Shown here piece after piece: positions 17,907-27,618 of a DNA stretch of 45,102 nt (the stretch's first letter is position 1; every line of letters begins with the position of its first letter). Source of the stretch: Aquimarina agarivorans (GTDB taxonomy: Bacteria; Bacteroidota; Bacteroidia; Flavobacteriales; Flavobacteriaceae); NCBI RefSeq assembly GCF_000218485.1, contig NZ_AFPB01000010.1, positions 1 to 45,102 on the forward strand. Direction: 5' to 3'. The notes beneath the pieces are model-generated. The model was given only the letters and a program-made list of their open reading frames with translations. It was not told where the DNA came from and ran no database searches. The position numbers were made by a program, and so were the translations under genes.

Positions 17907-19513
17907 ATGCGTCTTTTTATTTTCATTTGTTTTTTGGGAGGTTCAATATTAGCTCAAAAACCAAAGTTAGTTGTAGGTATTGTTGTGGATCAAATGCGTT
18001 TTGACTATTTAACACGATTTGAAAAAAGATTTGGGAATGGAGGTTTTAAACGTTTAATAGCCAGTGGATATGAATGTAAAAATCATCACTATAATTACAT
18101 GCCAACTTACACGGGGCCGGGTCATGCATCAATTTTTACGGGGACATCTCCCAATAATCATGGAATTATAGCTAACAATTGGTACGACAAGTTTAAAAAA
18201 ACTACGGTGTATTGTGCGCAGGACAACAATGTAAAAGCTTTAGGGACAAGTAGTGTTAGTGAACAAATGTCGCCCAATAGAATGTTGAGTACTACTTTTG
18301 CAGACCAAAACAGATTACATACCCAGTTTAAGGGAAAAACTATTGGAGTGAGTATTAAGGATAGAGGCGCAATTTTACCTGCTGGGCATACTGCTAATCG
18401 TGCCTATTGGTTTCGCGGGAAAGAAGAAGGACAATGGGTTTCTTCCACATATTATGGGCCAAAATTGCCCAAATGGGTGGTTAATTATAATAAATCAGAT
18501 CAAGTCAAAAAATATTTAACAACTTGGGAAACATTATATCCATTGGGAACCTACATTGCAAGTGGGCCTGACGACACAAATTTTGAAAATGGTTTTAAAG
18601 GAAAAGATCGACCAACATTTCCTTACGATTTAAAAAAATTGGCCACTTCCAATAATGGGTTCGATATTCTTAAAGTAACTCCCTATGGAAACACTTTGGT
18701 AACTGATTTTGCTTTAGCAGCTGTAGAAAATGAAGCCTTAGGTAAGGATGCATATACGGATGTACTAACGGTTAGTTATTCCAGTCCAGATTATATTGGC
18801 CATAATTTTGGAGCAAATTCTGTTGAAATAGAAGATACCTATTTAAAAATGGATCAGGAACTAAGCAGACTTTTAAAAGGGTTGGATCAAAAGGTAGGAA
18901 AAGATGCTTACACCGTTTTTTTAACAGCAGATCATGGAGCGGTGCACGTTCCATCTTATTTGAAAGCGCATAAAATTGCAGCAGGGTATTTTGATAAAAT
19001 AGCTTTTACAGAAAAAGTGAATGTTTTTTTGGAAGCTAAGTTTGGAGCTGAAGGGATGGTGCAAAAAATCATGAATAATCAAATCTTTTTAAATTATGCG
19101 CTTATCGCAGAAGAAAAGTTGTCACTAAGTACGGTAACTTCAGAATTAGCACATTTTGTAAGGCAGCAAAAAAATGTACAATATGTGTTTACACGAGCAC
19201 AATTAGAATCCGAAAGTATGACCTCACATATCGGAAGATTAATACAAAACGGCTTTCATCAGCGTTTAAGTGGTGATGTAGTTTTTGTTTTGGCGCCGTC
19301 AGTTATCGTTTATGGGCCTAAAGGTTCAACACACGGAAGCCCACAGAGTTATGATACCCATGTACCATTGCTGTTTTATGGTTATGGAATAAAAAAAGGA
19401 AAACATACAAAAAAACTTTAGTTACAGATATTGCACCAACAATTTCTGCGTTATTAGGCATAGCTATGCCTAACGCAACCACAGGAAAAGTGTTGGATTT
19501 TGTGTTTGAATAG
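17907..19513 (+). CDS. PafA-like alkaline phosphatase, C-terminus frameshifted
   Basis: A periplasmic/secreted phosphomonoesterase of the alkaline-phosphatase superfamily, close to flavobacterial PafA. Signal peptide is MRLFIFICFLGGSILAQ. Metal and catalytic motifs are present: VVDQMRFDYL (Asp ligand), the nucleophile Thr69 in TYTGPGHASIF, the PafA-type Lys/Arg pair in SIKDRGAILPAGH, DYIGHNFG, TADHGAVHVP and STHGSPQSYDTHVPL. The first frame stops at 19421 after ...KKGKHTKKL. The expected C-terminus KTLVTDIAPTISALLGI...GKVLDFVFE is present in another frame and ends at 19513. The switch falls in an A7 run (19409-19415), and one extra A restores it. As written, the product lacks about 31 residues after the last metal ligand, so activity may or may not survive. 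Confidence 0.88.
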
Positions 19514-19577
19514 CAAGTGGATTTAAGTAGTGTTGTAAGCTGCTTAATTAGTGGTTAACGAATAGAAAAATTGCGTT

Positions 19578-20054
19578 TTGAAAAATAATTTAATTTTAAA
19601 AGTGTCATTTTTTTTGATGCTTGCTGTTGCTAAAGGATATTCTCAAACAAACCAAGAAAAAAAACCAGCTGTTGGTGGATTGGGTAACCCTTGTCCAGTT
19701 GGCGTGGATTGCGAAGGGGATTTTATTAACCCCACACGCGTTAAAAAATCTAAACCTACAAAAGCAAAAGAGCAAGAAGTTGTAAAGACGAAGCCTGTTC
19801 AGGTGAAAAAGAAAAGAGTACGTCCTAAAAAAGAGAACGAAATTTTTGTAGACGTAATGCTTACAGCAGTTGAAATTAAAGCGATTCCTAAAAACACATA
19901 TGGGCAATCAGCATCAGGCTCAGGCAATGCGCTTACTCCTGAAGAGGAACAGCTTAAAAACTTACCAGCAGGCTGGGATAAGCCACCAGTAGATCCAGGT
20001 TTTGTAGCGCCACGCGGAGGATATAATGTATCAACAACAAGGGTGGTAAATTAA
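19578..20054 (+). CDS. Small secreted lysine-rich protein of unknown function
   Basis: A 158-residue protein that I do not recognise. A probable signal peptide (start TTG at 19578, read as MKNNLILKVSFFLMLAVAKGYSQ) is followed by NPCPVGVDCEGDF with a closely spaced Cys pair. Next comes a Lys/Val/Pro-rich, probably disordered stretch (KPTKAKEQEVVKTKPVQVKKKRV and onward), then a more ordered part (EIFVDVMLTAVEIKAIPKNTYG) and a Gly/Pro-rich end. No ATG is available upstream in frame. It lies 65 bp after the phosphatase and could share its transcript. The strong signal peptide and uninterrupted frame favour a real gene; no function is proposed. Confidence 0.65.
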   Translation: MKNNLILKVSFFLMLAVAKGYSQTNQEKKPAVGGLGNPCPVGVDCEGDFINPTRVKKSKPTKAKEQEVVKTKPVQVKKKRVRPKKENEIFVDVMLTAVEIKAIPKNTYGQSASGSGNALTPEEEQLKNLPAGWDKPPVDPGFVAPRGGYNVSTTRVVN

Positions 20055-20641
20055 GGGTATTTATTAGGGATTTTTTATTCCAAATTAAAAAAATATTCGA
20101 GTCCATTTGCAATACTTACCTGGTCTAAAGATTAGAAGAATCTTCTGTAGGAGGAGGCAACGCAGTGTTTGCTTTTCAAGTAATTTTATGTTGGAATAAA
20201 TTTTCTAATCCATAATTCAAGTACCAAGAGCCTTTGTCTCTCTAATATAAAATTTTAAACAAACTGGATAATAGTATTAAGGCATCAATAACTTTAACCA
20301 AGCCTTGATTGTACTAGCTATTAATTAATAGTTGCTAAATGCTACTTTTGATACAGTTAAGCTTCAATTTTTTGCAATTTATCGAAAAAAAACAGTGAAA
20401 ATCTTAACGGCTGCATTTTCTATTTAGTTTTGATTTACAGGTAATAATCATATTTCAAAATAATAATCCATCTTTTGGTATAGTGTGTTTATGTAAAAAT
20501 GAACATAGAATTTAAAAAATTGATGGCATGTGAATGCATATTAGTTCAACATGTTATTCAACAATCAATATTATTTTTTTGATATAGTACGAATGTCACA
20601 ACAATTAGCTTTTACTAAAAAAAATTAATCATTTGCTAAAG
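20055..20641. other. 587-bp gene-free region upstream of the GH86 gene
   Basis: Very AT-rich. No protein-like frame in six frames beyond short shadows, and no RNA gene recognised. It contains short palindromes such as CTATTAATTAATAG near 20317. The length suggests a regulated promoter region for the GH86 gene, but no regulator site can be named. Confidence 0.55.
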
Positions 20642-23600
20642 ATGAAAATAAAACAAATTATTTATAGTACAGTATTTGTTTCGATGATACTTCCGGTAAG
20701 TATTCAAGCTCAGGAAACCAAAAAAGTAACTATTGATCTGGAAAATAAACGATTTATTGGGAATGTTTCCAATTTAAGTAGAGCCAGGTATTTTAATATG
20801 CATGAATCTTATTTGAGTGATGAGTTCAATTCAAATAATATTAGTGAAGAAATTTTAGACAAATTAAATGTAGAAAGAGCAAGAGCAGCAAGTGGTCCAG
20901 GTCGAAAAACTATACGTAAAAATGGAAAAGTCATCGCGTATCCTGAAGCATCAATTGGTACTAGTGGTGGTGTAAGTATCCGTAATGCCTGGAGGAATAG
21001 GGTTGGTATTGCTGATTTTAATAAAAGAAAAACTTCAGATGTAATTTTAGTTGATGCGCCAAATGATATTTTCCTTCCTAATGGGAATTATAAAAAAGCA
21101 GCAAAATTTGCTGAAAATTATATAAAATCAGCCTTTGATGGGGTAATTCCTAAATATTACGAAATAATGAATGAGCCTTTTGTGCATACAAAAGACTTTG
21201 GAAATAATACGGATAAAATCATAACGCAAATGTCTGAGTTGCATAAGGGGATGGCGGACCATTTGCACAAAACTATTCCTGAAATGTTAGTGGGTGGATA
21301 CTCATCAGCATTCCCTCAAATGGAAGCAGGTAACCCTATGTTTAATCACTGGAATAAAAATCAGAAAAAGTTTATGGATATTACTAATAATACCATGGAT
21401 TTTTATGCTACACACATTTATGATGGAGCCAACGTCGTTGGAAGTGATCAGCGTCGACAAGGAAGTAATATGGAAGCAATCCTTGATTTAATTGAAGCTT
21501 ATAGTCAAGATAAATTTGGAGAGGTTAAACCGCATTTAATTTCTGAATTTGGTAGAACAGAAAGACCTTGGATTAGAAATAGTCAAGGACGTGTTTCGGC
21601 ATATACCGAAGCTAGGGATGGTGAAATTATTCGGTCTATTAATGCCATGTTAATGCAGTTATTTGAAAAGCCTGACCGTTTGTTAAAGGCAGTGCCTTTT
21701 ATTGTTGCAAAATCTAATTGGTTTTATAATTTGAGCCATAATCCAGATAATAATCCCTATCCTTGGGCTTTATTGAGAAGGTTAAATAATGGTAAATATA
21801 CGTACACACATCTTCGTAAGTTTTATGAATTATGGAAAGATGTATCGGGTCACAGAGTGGTTGCTGAAACTAATGATCCTGACATTTTAGCTCAAGTTTT
21901 TGTGAATAACTCAAAGGCATATGTTGCTATCCATAATATGGATGGTGCAACAAGAAAAATCGAGTTGGACTTTGTTAAAAATTTAAATGTAAATTCAGTT
22001 ACTACGCGTTCGTTTTTTACAACTAATAATGGCGTTCCTAAACTGAATATAAGTAATGGAGGGAGTTTGCCAAAAAGTATTTCAGTTCAAAAAGATGGAA
22101 CAACTCTTCTAGTATTGAATTTGAAAAGCACACCTAAAACTAAAAATACAACACGTGAAAACGTATATTATCCTGCCAGAAAAGCAAATCAGTCTAATGT
22201 TTTAAAAGCTATTAATGCCAACCAAGAATATACCTATCGTTTCAACAATGTACAAAAAGACAACGGGGGGGGAACCTCTAAACTGAGGGTTAGTTTTGGA
22301 AGAGCAAAAAATGCTTCTAAAAATCCAAAAGTAACCATTAATGGGAAACTAATAGTAACTCCTAAAGATTGGATTGGAGATGATCAAAAACAAAGAGATC
22401 GTTGGTTTGGTATGGTTGAAATTCCTTTTGAAACAGCATTACTTAAAACAACGGATAATGTGGTAAAAGTTTCTTTCCCTGATAAAGGAGGAAAAATCAG
22501 TTCAGTAGTTTTAATCGGTCAAAGAACTACTAAAAATGCTACTTTTCCAGAAACTAAACCAATACCAAAACCGATACTTCCAGTAAAAAATCCATTACCA
22601 ACTGAAAGCAATGGTAATTTAATTATTGAAGCTGAAGATTTTGTGAGTACAACAGGGGTGTTTGATAATACTATTGCAGGTGGAGCAGGACTAGGTGTAC
22701 AAAGAGCAGGAAATGGAATTAATTATGTCAATGCAGGGGACTCAGCAGATTATAATTTATCTGTTAAAAGTTCTGGTGTTTATGAAATAACTTATAGAAT
22801 AACGACTCCCTCTAACAACGCTCAAGTCCAATTGCTTTTAAATAATAATTTAATAGCAACGGATAATGTTTCAAATAACGGGAATTGGAATAACTATGTA
22901 AGTTTAAAATCAAAAAGTAACATCAATTTAAATGCAGGGAATCATAAAGTTAAACTTATAGCCTCGGGTTCAAATTCATGGCAATGGAATTTAGATAAAG
23001 TTATTTTGACTAAAATTGAAGACCTTTCTGATGTAACAAAAACTGTTAGTTTGTCACCTGTTCAAGATGCTTATTTACAAGGGGAAAGCACAAGGTTTAA
23101 TGATCAAATTATTCGTATAGAGCCTAATAAAAGGGTAGGCTATCTAAAATTTAATTTATCATCAATTAAAGGTGTTATTGAAAAAGCTGAATTAAAGTTT
23201 ACAGTTAATACAGATGCTGGTAATGGAAATTTAAATATCCATAAGGGAAGTACAAACTCTTGGACTGAAAGAAATCTTTCTTCAAACAACAAGCCTAAAG
23301 CGGCTCAATTGTTGGGGACAAGTAAAGGTAATTTTGGTATAGGAAATGTAAAAACAATTAAATTAAATGCTAATTTATTGTCAGGTAATAATGTTAGTTT
23401 ATTGATTAGCTTAACTTCTGGTAATGATTTTGCTTTTGCTTCTAAAGAAAATAATTTAGCCAAAGGGGCAGAATTAGTGATTACCTACGAGTCATCAAAT
23501 ACAGGAAACAAGAGCATTTTAGAAAGTGAAGCTTCAAGTAGCGCATTAGTAGTTTATCCAAATCCAGTGCAAGATAGTTTATTCTTATTAGGGAATCATT

Positions 23601-23773
23601 TAGGAAAAGAAATCAAGGTATTTGATTTGCAAGGGAGGCAAGTATTGAAAATCGATGCTTATACTAACAATTTTATTGATGTTCGTGCTTTAAGTGCTGG
23701 GTGTTATATTATTTGTGTAACCAATTTGAATAACAATAACATATTTAAAAGTGCTTATTTCGTTAAGAAATAA
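20642..23773 (+). CDS. GH86 beta-agarase/porphyranase-like enzyme with CBM6, DNRLRE-like domain and T9SS tail
   Basis: A secreted glycoside hydrolase predicted to cut agarose or porphyran of red algae. The start is ATG 20642 (MKIKQIIYSTVFVSM signal peptide), preferred to an upstream TTG. The N-terminal GH86 catalytic domain has the likely acid/base Glu178 in EIMNEPF and nucleophile Glu302 in LISEFGRT; the 124-residue spacing suits the family. A beta-sandwich part follows to about residue 630. Next is a CBM6-like module (LIIEAEDFVSTTG...DSADYNLSVKSSGVYEITYRI...WNLDKVIL), then a DNRLRE/CBM96-like region (LSPVQDAYLQGE...YLKFNLSSI). The C-terminal type A T9SS sorting domain runs VVYPNPVQDSLFLLGN to the end. 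PorU and PorV encoded at 3.4-8.5 kb are the machinery that would handle it. It stands alone, with no SusCD or other galactanase next to it, and a hairpin terminator follows. Confidence 0.88.
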   Translation: MKIKQIIYSTVFVSMILPVSIQAQETKKVTIDLENKRFIGNVSNLSRARYFNMHESYLSDEFNSNNISEEILDKLNVERARAASGPGRKTIRKNGKVIAYPEASIGTSGGVSIRNAWRNRVGIADFNKRKTSDVILVDAPNDIFLPNGNYKKAAKFAENYIKSAFDGVIPKYYEIMNEPFVHTKDFGNNTDKIITQMSELHKGMADHLHKTIPEMLVGGYSSAFPQMEAGNPMFNHWNKNQKKFMDITNNTMDFYATHIYDGANVVGSDQRRQGSNMEAILDLIEAYSQDKFGEVKPHLISEFGRTERPWIRNSQGRVSAYTEARDGEIIRSINAMLMQLFEKPDRLLKAVPFIVAKSNWFYNLSHNPDNNPYPWALLRRLNNGKYTYTHLRKFYELWKDVSGHRVVAETNDPDILAQVFVNNSKAYVAIHNMDGATRKIELDFVKNLNVNSVTTRSFFTTNNGVPKLNISNGGSLPKSISVQKDGTTLLVLNLKSTPKTKNTTRENVYYPARKANQSNVLKAINANQEYTYRFNNVQKDNGGGTSKLRVSFGRAKNASKNPKVTINGKLIVTPKDWIGDDQKQRDRWFGMVEIPFETALLKTTDNVVKVSFPDKGGKISSVVLIGQRTTKNATFPETKPIPKPILPVKNPLPTESNGNLIIEAEDFVSTTGVFDNTIAGGAGLGVQRAGNGINYVNAGDSADYNLSVKSSGVYEITYRITTPSNNAQVQLLLNNNLIATDNVSNNGNWNNYVSLKSKSNINLNAGNHKVKLIASGSNSWQWNLDKVILTKIEDLSDVTKTVSLSPVQDAYLQGESTRFNDQIIRIEPNKRVGYLKFNLSSIKGVIEKAELKFTVNTDAGNGNLNIHKGSTNSWTERNLSSNNKPKAAQLLGTSKGNFGIGNVKTIKLNANLLSGNNVSLLISLTSGNDFAFASKENNLAKGAELVITYESSNTGNKSILESEASSSALVVYPNPVQDSLFLLGNHLGKEIKVFDLQGRQVLKIDAYTNNFIDVRALSAGCYIICVTNLNNNNIFKSAYFVKK

Positions 23774-23800
23774 AATAGCGTTTGTTTAAAATTGATTATA

Positions 23801-23850
23801 AATCTTCTAAGGGAACTGTATAATAGTTAGTTGCCTTAGAAGATTTTTTG
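23801..23850 (+). terminator. Rho-independent terminator after the GH86 gene
   Basis: A perfect 12-bp stem AATCTTCTAAGG (23801-23812) pairs with CCTTAGAAGATT (23834-23845), followed by Ts. The 21-base loop contains a smaller AACT/AGTT inner stem. It lies between the GH86 gene and the convergent peptidase gene. Confidence 0.82.
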
Positions 23851-23963
23851 ATAACTAATAACCCGTAGAGATAATTGTATTATGAATTTCTAAGTGTAAT
23901 AAATTTTTGATAGGAAATAAATTAAGCTGCCTTTCTTAAATTTAAGTTAGTGTAACCTAAGCA

Positions 23964-26138
23964 TTACAAGCGTTCCAATAAAAAATCAGTCATTTTAGTA
24001 TATAAATGTAATCTTGTATTTCCACCGTAAATACCATGATTTTTATCAGGGTATATGGCCATATCAAATTTTTTGTTGGCATTAGTAAATTCACTAGCCA
24101 TTTGTAAGGTATTTTGCAAATGAACATTATCATCAGCTGAGCCATGTACAATCAATAAGTTTCCTTTTAGCTTTGCAGCGTGACTGAGAGGCGAGTTGTC
24201 ATTATAACCAGAAGTGTTTTCCTGAGGAGTGGTTAAAAAACGTTCCGTATAAATGGTGTCGTAATATTTCCAATGGGTAACTGGGGCAACCGAAATAGCA
24301 GTTTTAAAAACATCGTTTCCTTTTAACACTGCGTTTAACGAGATGAAACCACCAAAGCTCCAACCCCAAATACCAATCCGAGATGCATCAACATAGGTTT
24401 GTTTGGCTAAGTATCTTCCAAATTCAATTTGATCCTCTGCTTCTAGCTTACCTAATTGTAATTGTGTTTGTTTTTTAAACTTTGCTCCTTTAAAACCAGT
24501 TCCTCGCCCGTCAATACAGGCAATGATATATCCTTTTTGGGCAAGTAATTGATGCCACAAATCATTGTAGCTTAGCCAAGAATTTTTAACCATTTGCGAA
24601 CCCGGTCCTGAGTATTGAAACAGTAATACCGGGTATTTTTTGGTGGCATCAAAATAGGTAGGTTTGATAATGTAGGCATTCAAATTTTCGCCATTAATAG
24701 GGATAGTCTTAAATTCTTTTGCTGCAAATTTATAAGGATCAATAATTGATGCTAATTTTTTATTATCCCTAAGTAATTTGCTTTCTTTTGGCTTTGTTGT
24801 TTTTACTACGGAATAACGGTATGGGGTAGTTGTGTTAGAAAAAGTGTCAATAAAAAGACTGTAATCCGCACTAAAATTTGCATCATGATTCCCTTTAGTA
24901 GTGGTAAGTTGTTTTTTGTTTTTACCGTTTATTTGTACCGAAAATAGTTGTCGTTCAATAGTACTTCCTTCTGTACACTGGTAATACACCGTTTTTTCAG
25001 CAGCATCAATGCCGTAAAATTCGGTAACGTCCCAGTTTCCGTTGGTAATTTGCTTTATCAGTTTTCCTTTGCTGTCATAATGAAATAGGTGATTAAAGCC
25101 TTCTTTTTCGCTAGTCAATAAAAAGCTATTATCCTTTAAAAAACACAAATTGTTTGTAATTTCAATATAGGCAGCATCTGTTTCGGTATACAATTTTTTC
25201 ACCTTTTTGTTTTTAGTATTTATGCTTAAAATACTAAGGTTGTTCTGGTGTCTGTTTAAGGTTTGAATGCATAATTGGTCTGGATTGTTGGTCCATTGCA
25301 GGCGTGGTATATAATAAGTTTCAAAATTAGAAAGATCAATTTGAGTGTTTTTTGCTGCAGAAATTGAGTATAAATGAACGCTCAATTTACTGTTGGCTTC
25401 ACCAGCTTTGGGGTACTTAAAAGTTTCTGGTTCAGGATATTTGCCATTTTTGTATAGCATCATACTATATTCAGGAACGTTGGATTCGTCAAATTTAAAG
25501 TATGCCAGTTGATTGCTAGTGGCGTTCCAGGCAAAAGCTGTAACAATTTCAAACTCTTCTTCGTACACCCAATCCGACAAGCCATTAATAATTTTATTCT
25601 TTTCACCATCTGTGGATATTTGCGTTATTTTTTCTGTAATCAGGTCTTTGTAAAATAAATTATTATTTGAAACATAGGCTATTTTGGTTCCGTCCGGAGA
25701 AAAAACTGGCGAGATAATAGCACTATCGGAAATAACGGTGGCTTTTTTAGTGTTAAAATCATACACGTAGTAAATTCCTGAGCTTGAACGTCGGTATCTT
25801 TTTTTAATCTTAGTACCTAATAACACTTTACTTTCGTCTTTATTAAATTGATAAGTGTCAAAAGCAGGAATATTAATGGAGGTATTGGATATCAATGTGG
25901 TGCTTTTTGAAGCATTCAAATAGTCATGAACTTCAATTGAAGTTGCTTTAGTGCTTCGATTGTAGGATAGCGTACTATATTCTTTTCCGTTGTTTAAATG
26001 GTGAATTTCTTCCAAATATGTTGCTCTAAATTTACCACCCCAAATTTCTTCTAGCGTAAGCTGCTTTTGAGAAAAAGAGATAAATGAAACAAAAAAGAAA
26101 GTAATGAGTGTGAATAAATATTTAGGCATTTTGATCAA
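23964..26138 (-). CDS. Dipeptidyl peptidase IV-like S9 family serine peptidase
   Basis: An exported prolyl dipeptidyl peptidase that releases dipeptides from the N-termini of peptides. The 724-residue protein has signal peptide MIKMPKYLFTLITFFFVSFISFSQ; ATG 26129 is an alternative start. The N-terminal beta-propeller (DPPIV_N) carries KIAYVSNNNLFYKDL, NGLSDWVYEEEFEI (the Glu pair that binds the substrate N-terminus) and FAWNATSNQLAYFKFDE. The C-terminal alpha/beta-hydrolase domain has Ser594 in GWSFGGF, Asp in GSADDNVHLQNT and His in DKNHGIYGG. All three catalytic residues are intact. It converges on the GH86 gene. No peptide transporter is adjacent. Confidence 0.94.
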   Translation of the reverse strand: MIKMPKYLFTLITFFFVSFISFSQKQLTLEEIWGGKFRATYLEEIHHLNNGKEYSTLSYNRSTKATSIEVHDYLNASKSTTLISNTSINIPAFDTYQFNKDESKVLLGTKIKKRYRRSSSGIYYVYDFNTKKATVISDSAIISPVFSPDGTKIAYVSNNNLFYKDLITEKITQISTDGEKNKIINGLSDWVYEEEFEIVTAFAWNATSNQLAYFKFDESNVPEYSMMLYKNGKYPEPETFKYPKAGEANSKLSVHLYSISAAKNTQIDLSNFETYYIPRLQWTNNPDQLCIQTLNRHQNNLSILSINTKNKKVKKLYTETDAAYIEITNNLCFLKDNSFLLTSEKEGFNHLFHYDSKGKLIKQITNGNWDVTEFYGIDAAEKTVYYQCTEGSTIERQLFSVQINGKNKKQLTTTKGNHDANFSADYSLFIDTFSNTTTPYRYSVVKTTKPKESKLLRDNKKLASIIDPYKFAAKEFKTIPINGENLNAYIIKPTYFDATKKYPVLLFQYSGPGSQMVKNSWLSYNDLWHQLLAQKGYIIACIDGRGTGFKGAKFKKQTQLQLGKLEAEDQIEFGRYLAKQTYVDASRIGIWGWSFGGFISLNAVLKGNDVFKTAISVAPVTHWKYYDTIYTERFLTTPQENTSGYNDNSPLSHAAKLKGNLLIVHGSADDNVHLQNTLQMASEFTNANKKFDMAIYPDKNHGIYGGNTRLHLYTKMTDFLLERL

Positions 26139-26788
26139 TTAAATTTTAATAACAAATTAAAATAAGAATTTTTAAATCAAGTTGAGTCCTGCTAATATAT
26201 TTAACATTTATTTTTGTTTCCTTGTTTGTTAAAATAAAGGTAGGGTTGATCTGTAATGCCGTTTCAACGTTAAATCACCCATTTAAAATGATTCCTTCCT
26301 GCTTGACATTTATAATAAAAAATGCCGTAGCCAGTGCTGTGCATCTGTTTTTTTAACGTCCAAACAAAAAAAATTAAATTTCATTTAAGCAATTCTAAAT
26401 CAGGATGTAAAACCAAGCGATAAAACCATCAATTGCACAATGTTTAAGCAGTTGGTGGTTATTAATAAATTGCGAAATTTATTCACAATACGCTAGAGCC
26501 TACACATAAAGCATTCGTTTTGCCGATAGGCTATAGATGAATGCGATGTTGACTGACCCGGTGGTGGATTTATGGGGAAAGTGATGTGTGGTAATCTTCA
26601 ATTCTAGAAAGTACAACCTCGTTTTTCACAAATTTCAAGGTTTGAAAATACGCTTTGACTATTGAAAAACGAATCTATTGGCATCGATTATAAGTTTTAT
26701 ATGGGGTTTAATCCAATTTTGAGCTATTACCTTTAAATTTGGACAATACTTGTCCCATCCCTATTATGGGATTTTTTTAAAATCTATG
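26139..26788. other. Gene-free region with weak hairpins
   Basis: About 650 bp with no convincing coding frame. Visible structure: an imperfect hairpin ACCATCAATTGC/GCAGTTGGTGGT (26425-26459, two wobbles), and a short ATCCC/GGGAT stem followed by seven Ts at 26757-26778. Part of it may be decayed sequence of the barrel gene whose 3' end remains at 26789-27067. Confidence 0.5.
26757..26778 (+). terminator. Weak terminator-like hairpin
   Basis: A 5-bp ATCCC/GGGAT stem with a T7 run on the plus strand. No intact rightward gene lies immediately upstream, so if real it belonged to a lost gene or is incidental. Confidence 0.3.
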
Positions 26789-27067
26789 TAGTCTTTAGTT
26801 TTTCTATCCAGCGCTTTGGTGGACCTCGTAACCTATTTTTCAATACAAGAAAATCGAAGCTTTAAGGATAATGGTTATTCCTTAGGAGTTCGACCTGAAT
26901 TAACATATGGTTTAAACAATTTTTTTTCAATAGTGCTAACAACCAGTCTTATTCGGGATTTTTTAAGAATCAATGCCCCCAAATCACAGGAGGATTTTTT
27001 TAAGGGGAATACATTTTTGTCGTTAGGTGTTGGAATTCGGGTTACATTATTTAAAGCAAAAAAATAA
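26789..27067 (+). pseudogene. C-terminal fragment of an outer-membrane beta-barrel protein
   Basis: An open stretch of about 90 codons starts right after a stop (TAG at 26789-26791). Its only candidate start is a TTG at 26816. The translation has alternating beta-strand pattern and turn residues (SLGVRPELTYGLNNFFSIVLTTSLIRDF, GNTFLSLGVGIRVTLFKAKK) like the last four strands of an outer-membrane barrel. There is no signal peptide, and the protein would be too short to form a barrel, so I read it as the 3' end of a truncated gene. Its family cannot be named. It ends 15 bp before the convergent DUF1569 gene. Confidence 0.45.
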
Positions 27068-27082
27068 TTAGAGTGTTAAAAA

Positions 27083-27520
27083 TTAAACGCCAAATTGAGT
27101 TAAATGATGGTCAAGGTGTTTGTATTCTAAAATGCCCCATTGTTCTTGGGTAAACGTGCCAAAAAGCGGATGCGGGTTCCATTCAATTCTATTTTTAAGC
27201 TGATGCGTTTGCTCAATTAAGTCAAGTAATTCAGTTTTTTCAGAAGTAAAGTTTTTTTGTTCCAAAGCAATGAGTCGTTTATCAGTAGGGAGTTTTTTTT
27301 TGAATGGTTGATCGCTATAAAGTGTTTTTTTAAACAGCTTCATAAAAAATTTACCGTTACCTAGGTTTTCATTTTTTATTGCTATTTTTAAAGGAAATTG
27401 ACAATGCCATAACATTTGTCCAGCATTCATTTTTCCCCATTGAGCATGAGAGTTTTCGGAAAGTTTATGAATACGATCTATAATTTCTTCCTTTGCTTTT
27501 GGATCAAAGATTGATTTCAT
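27083..27520 (-). CDS. DUF1569 / DinB-like protein
   Basis: A 145-residue cytoplasmic protein of the DUF1569 family in the DinB/YfiT-like four-helix superfamily. The features are an N-terminal helix FDPKAKEEIIDRIHKLS, the motif WGKMNAGQMLWHCQFPL with a conserved His, and the C-terminal HLDHHLTQFG. The three His positions correspond to the superfamily's metal site. Members are linked to metal-dependent thiol or transferase chemistry, but this subfamily has no assigned reaction. Single gene, divergent from radC. Confidence 0.82.
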   Translation of the reverse strand: MKSIFDPKAKEEIIDRIHKLSENSHAQWGKMNAGQMLWHCQFPLKIAIKNENLGNGKFFMKLFKKTLYSDQPFKKKLPTDKRLIALEQKNFTSEKTELLDLIEQTHQLKNRIEWNPHPLFGTFTQEQWGILEYKHLDHHLTQFGV

Positions 27521-27618
27521 TTTTGATGATTTTTGATTAGTATGCTAAAAGTACACTAAAAGAATAGGAAGTTAAAATTTAGCCTTCTGATTTAATAAAA
27601 TTAATTAACTTGTTTGTC

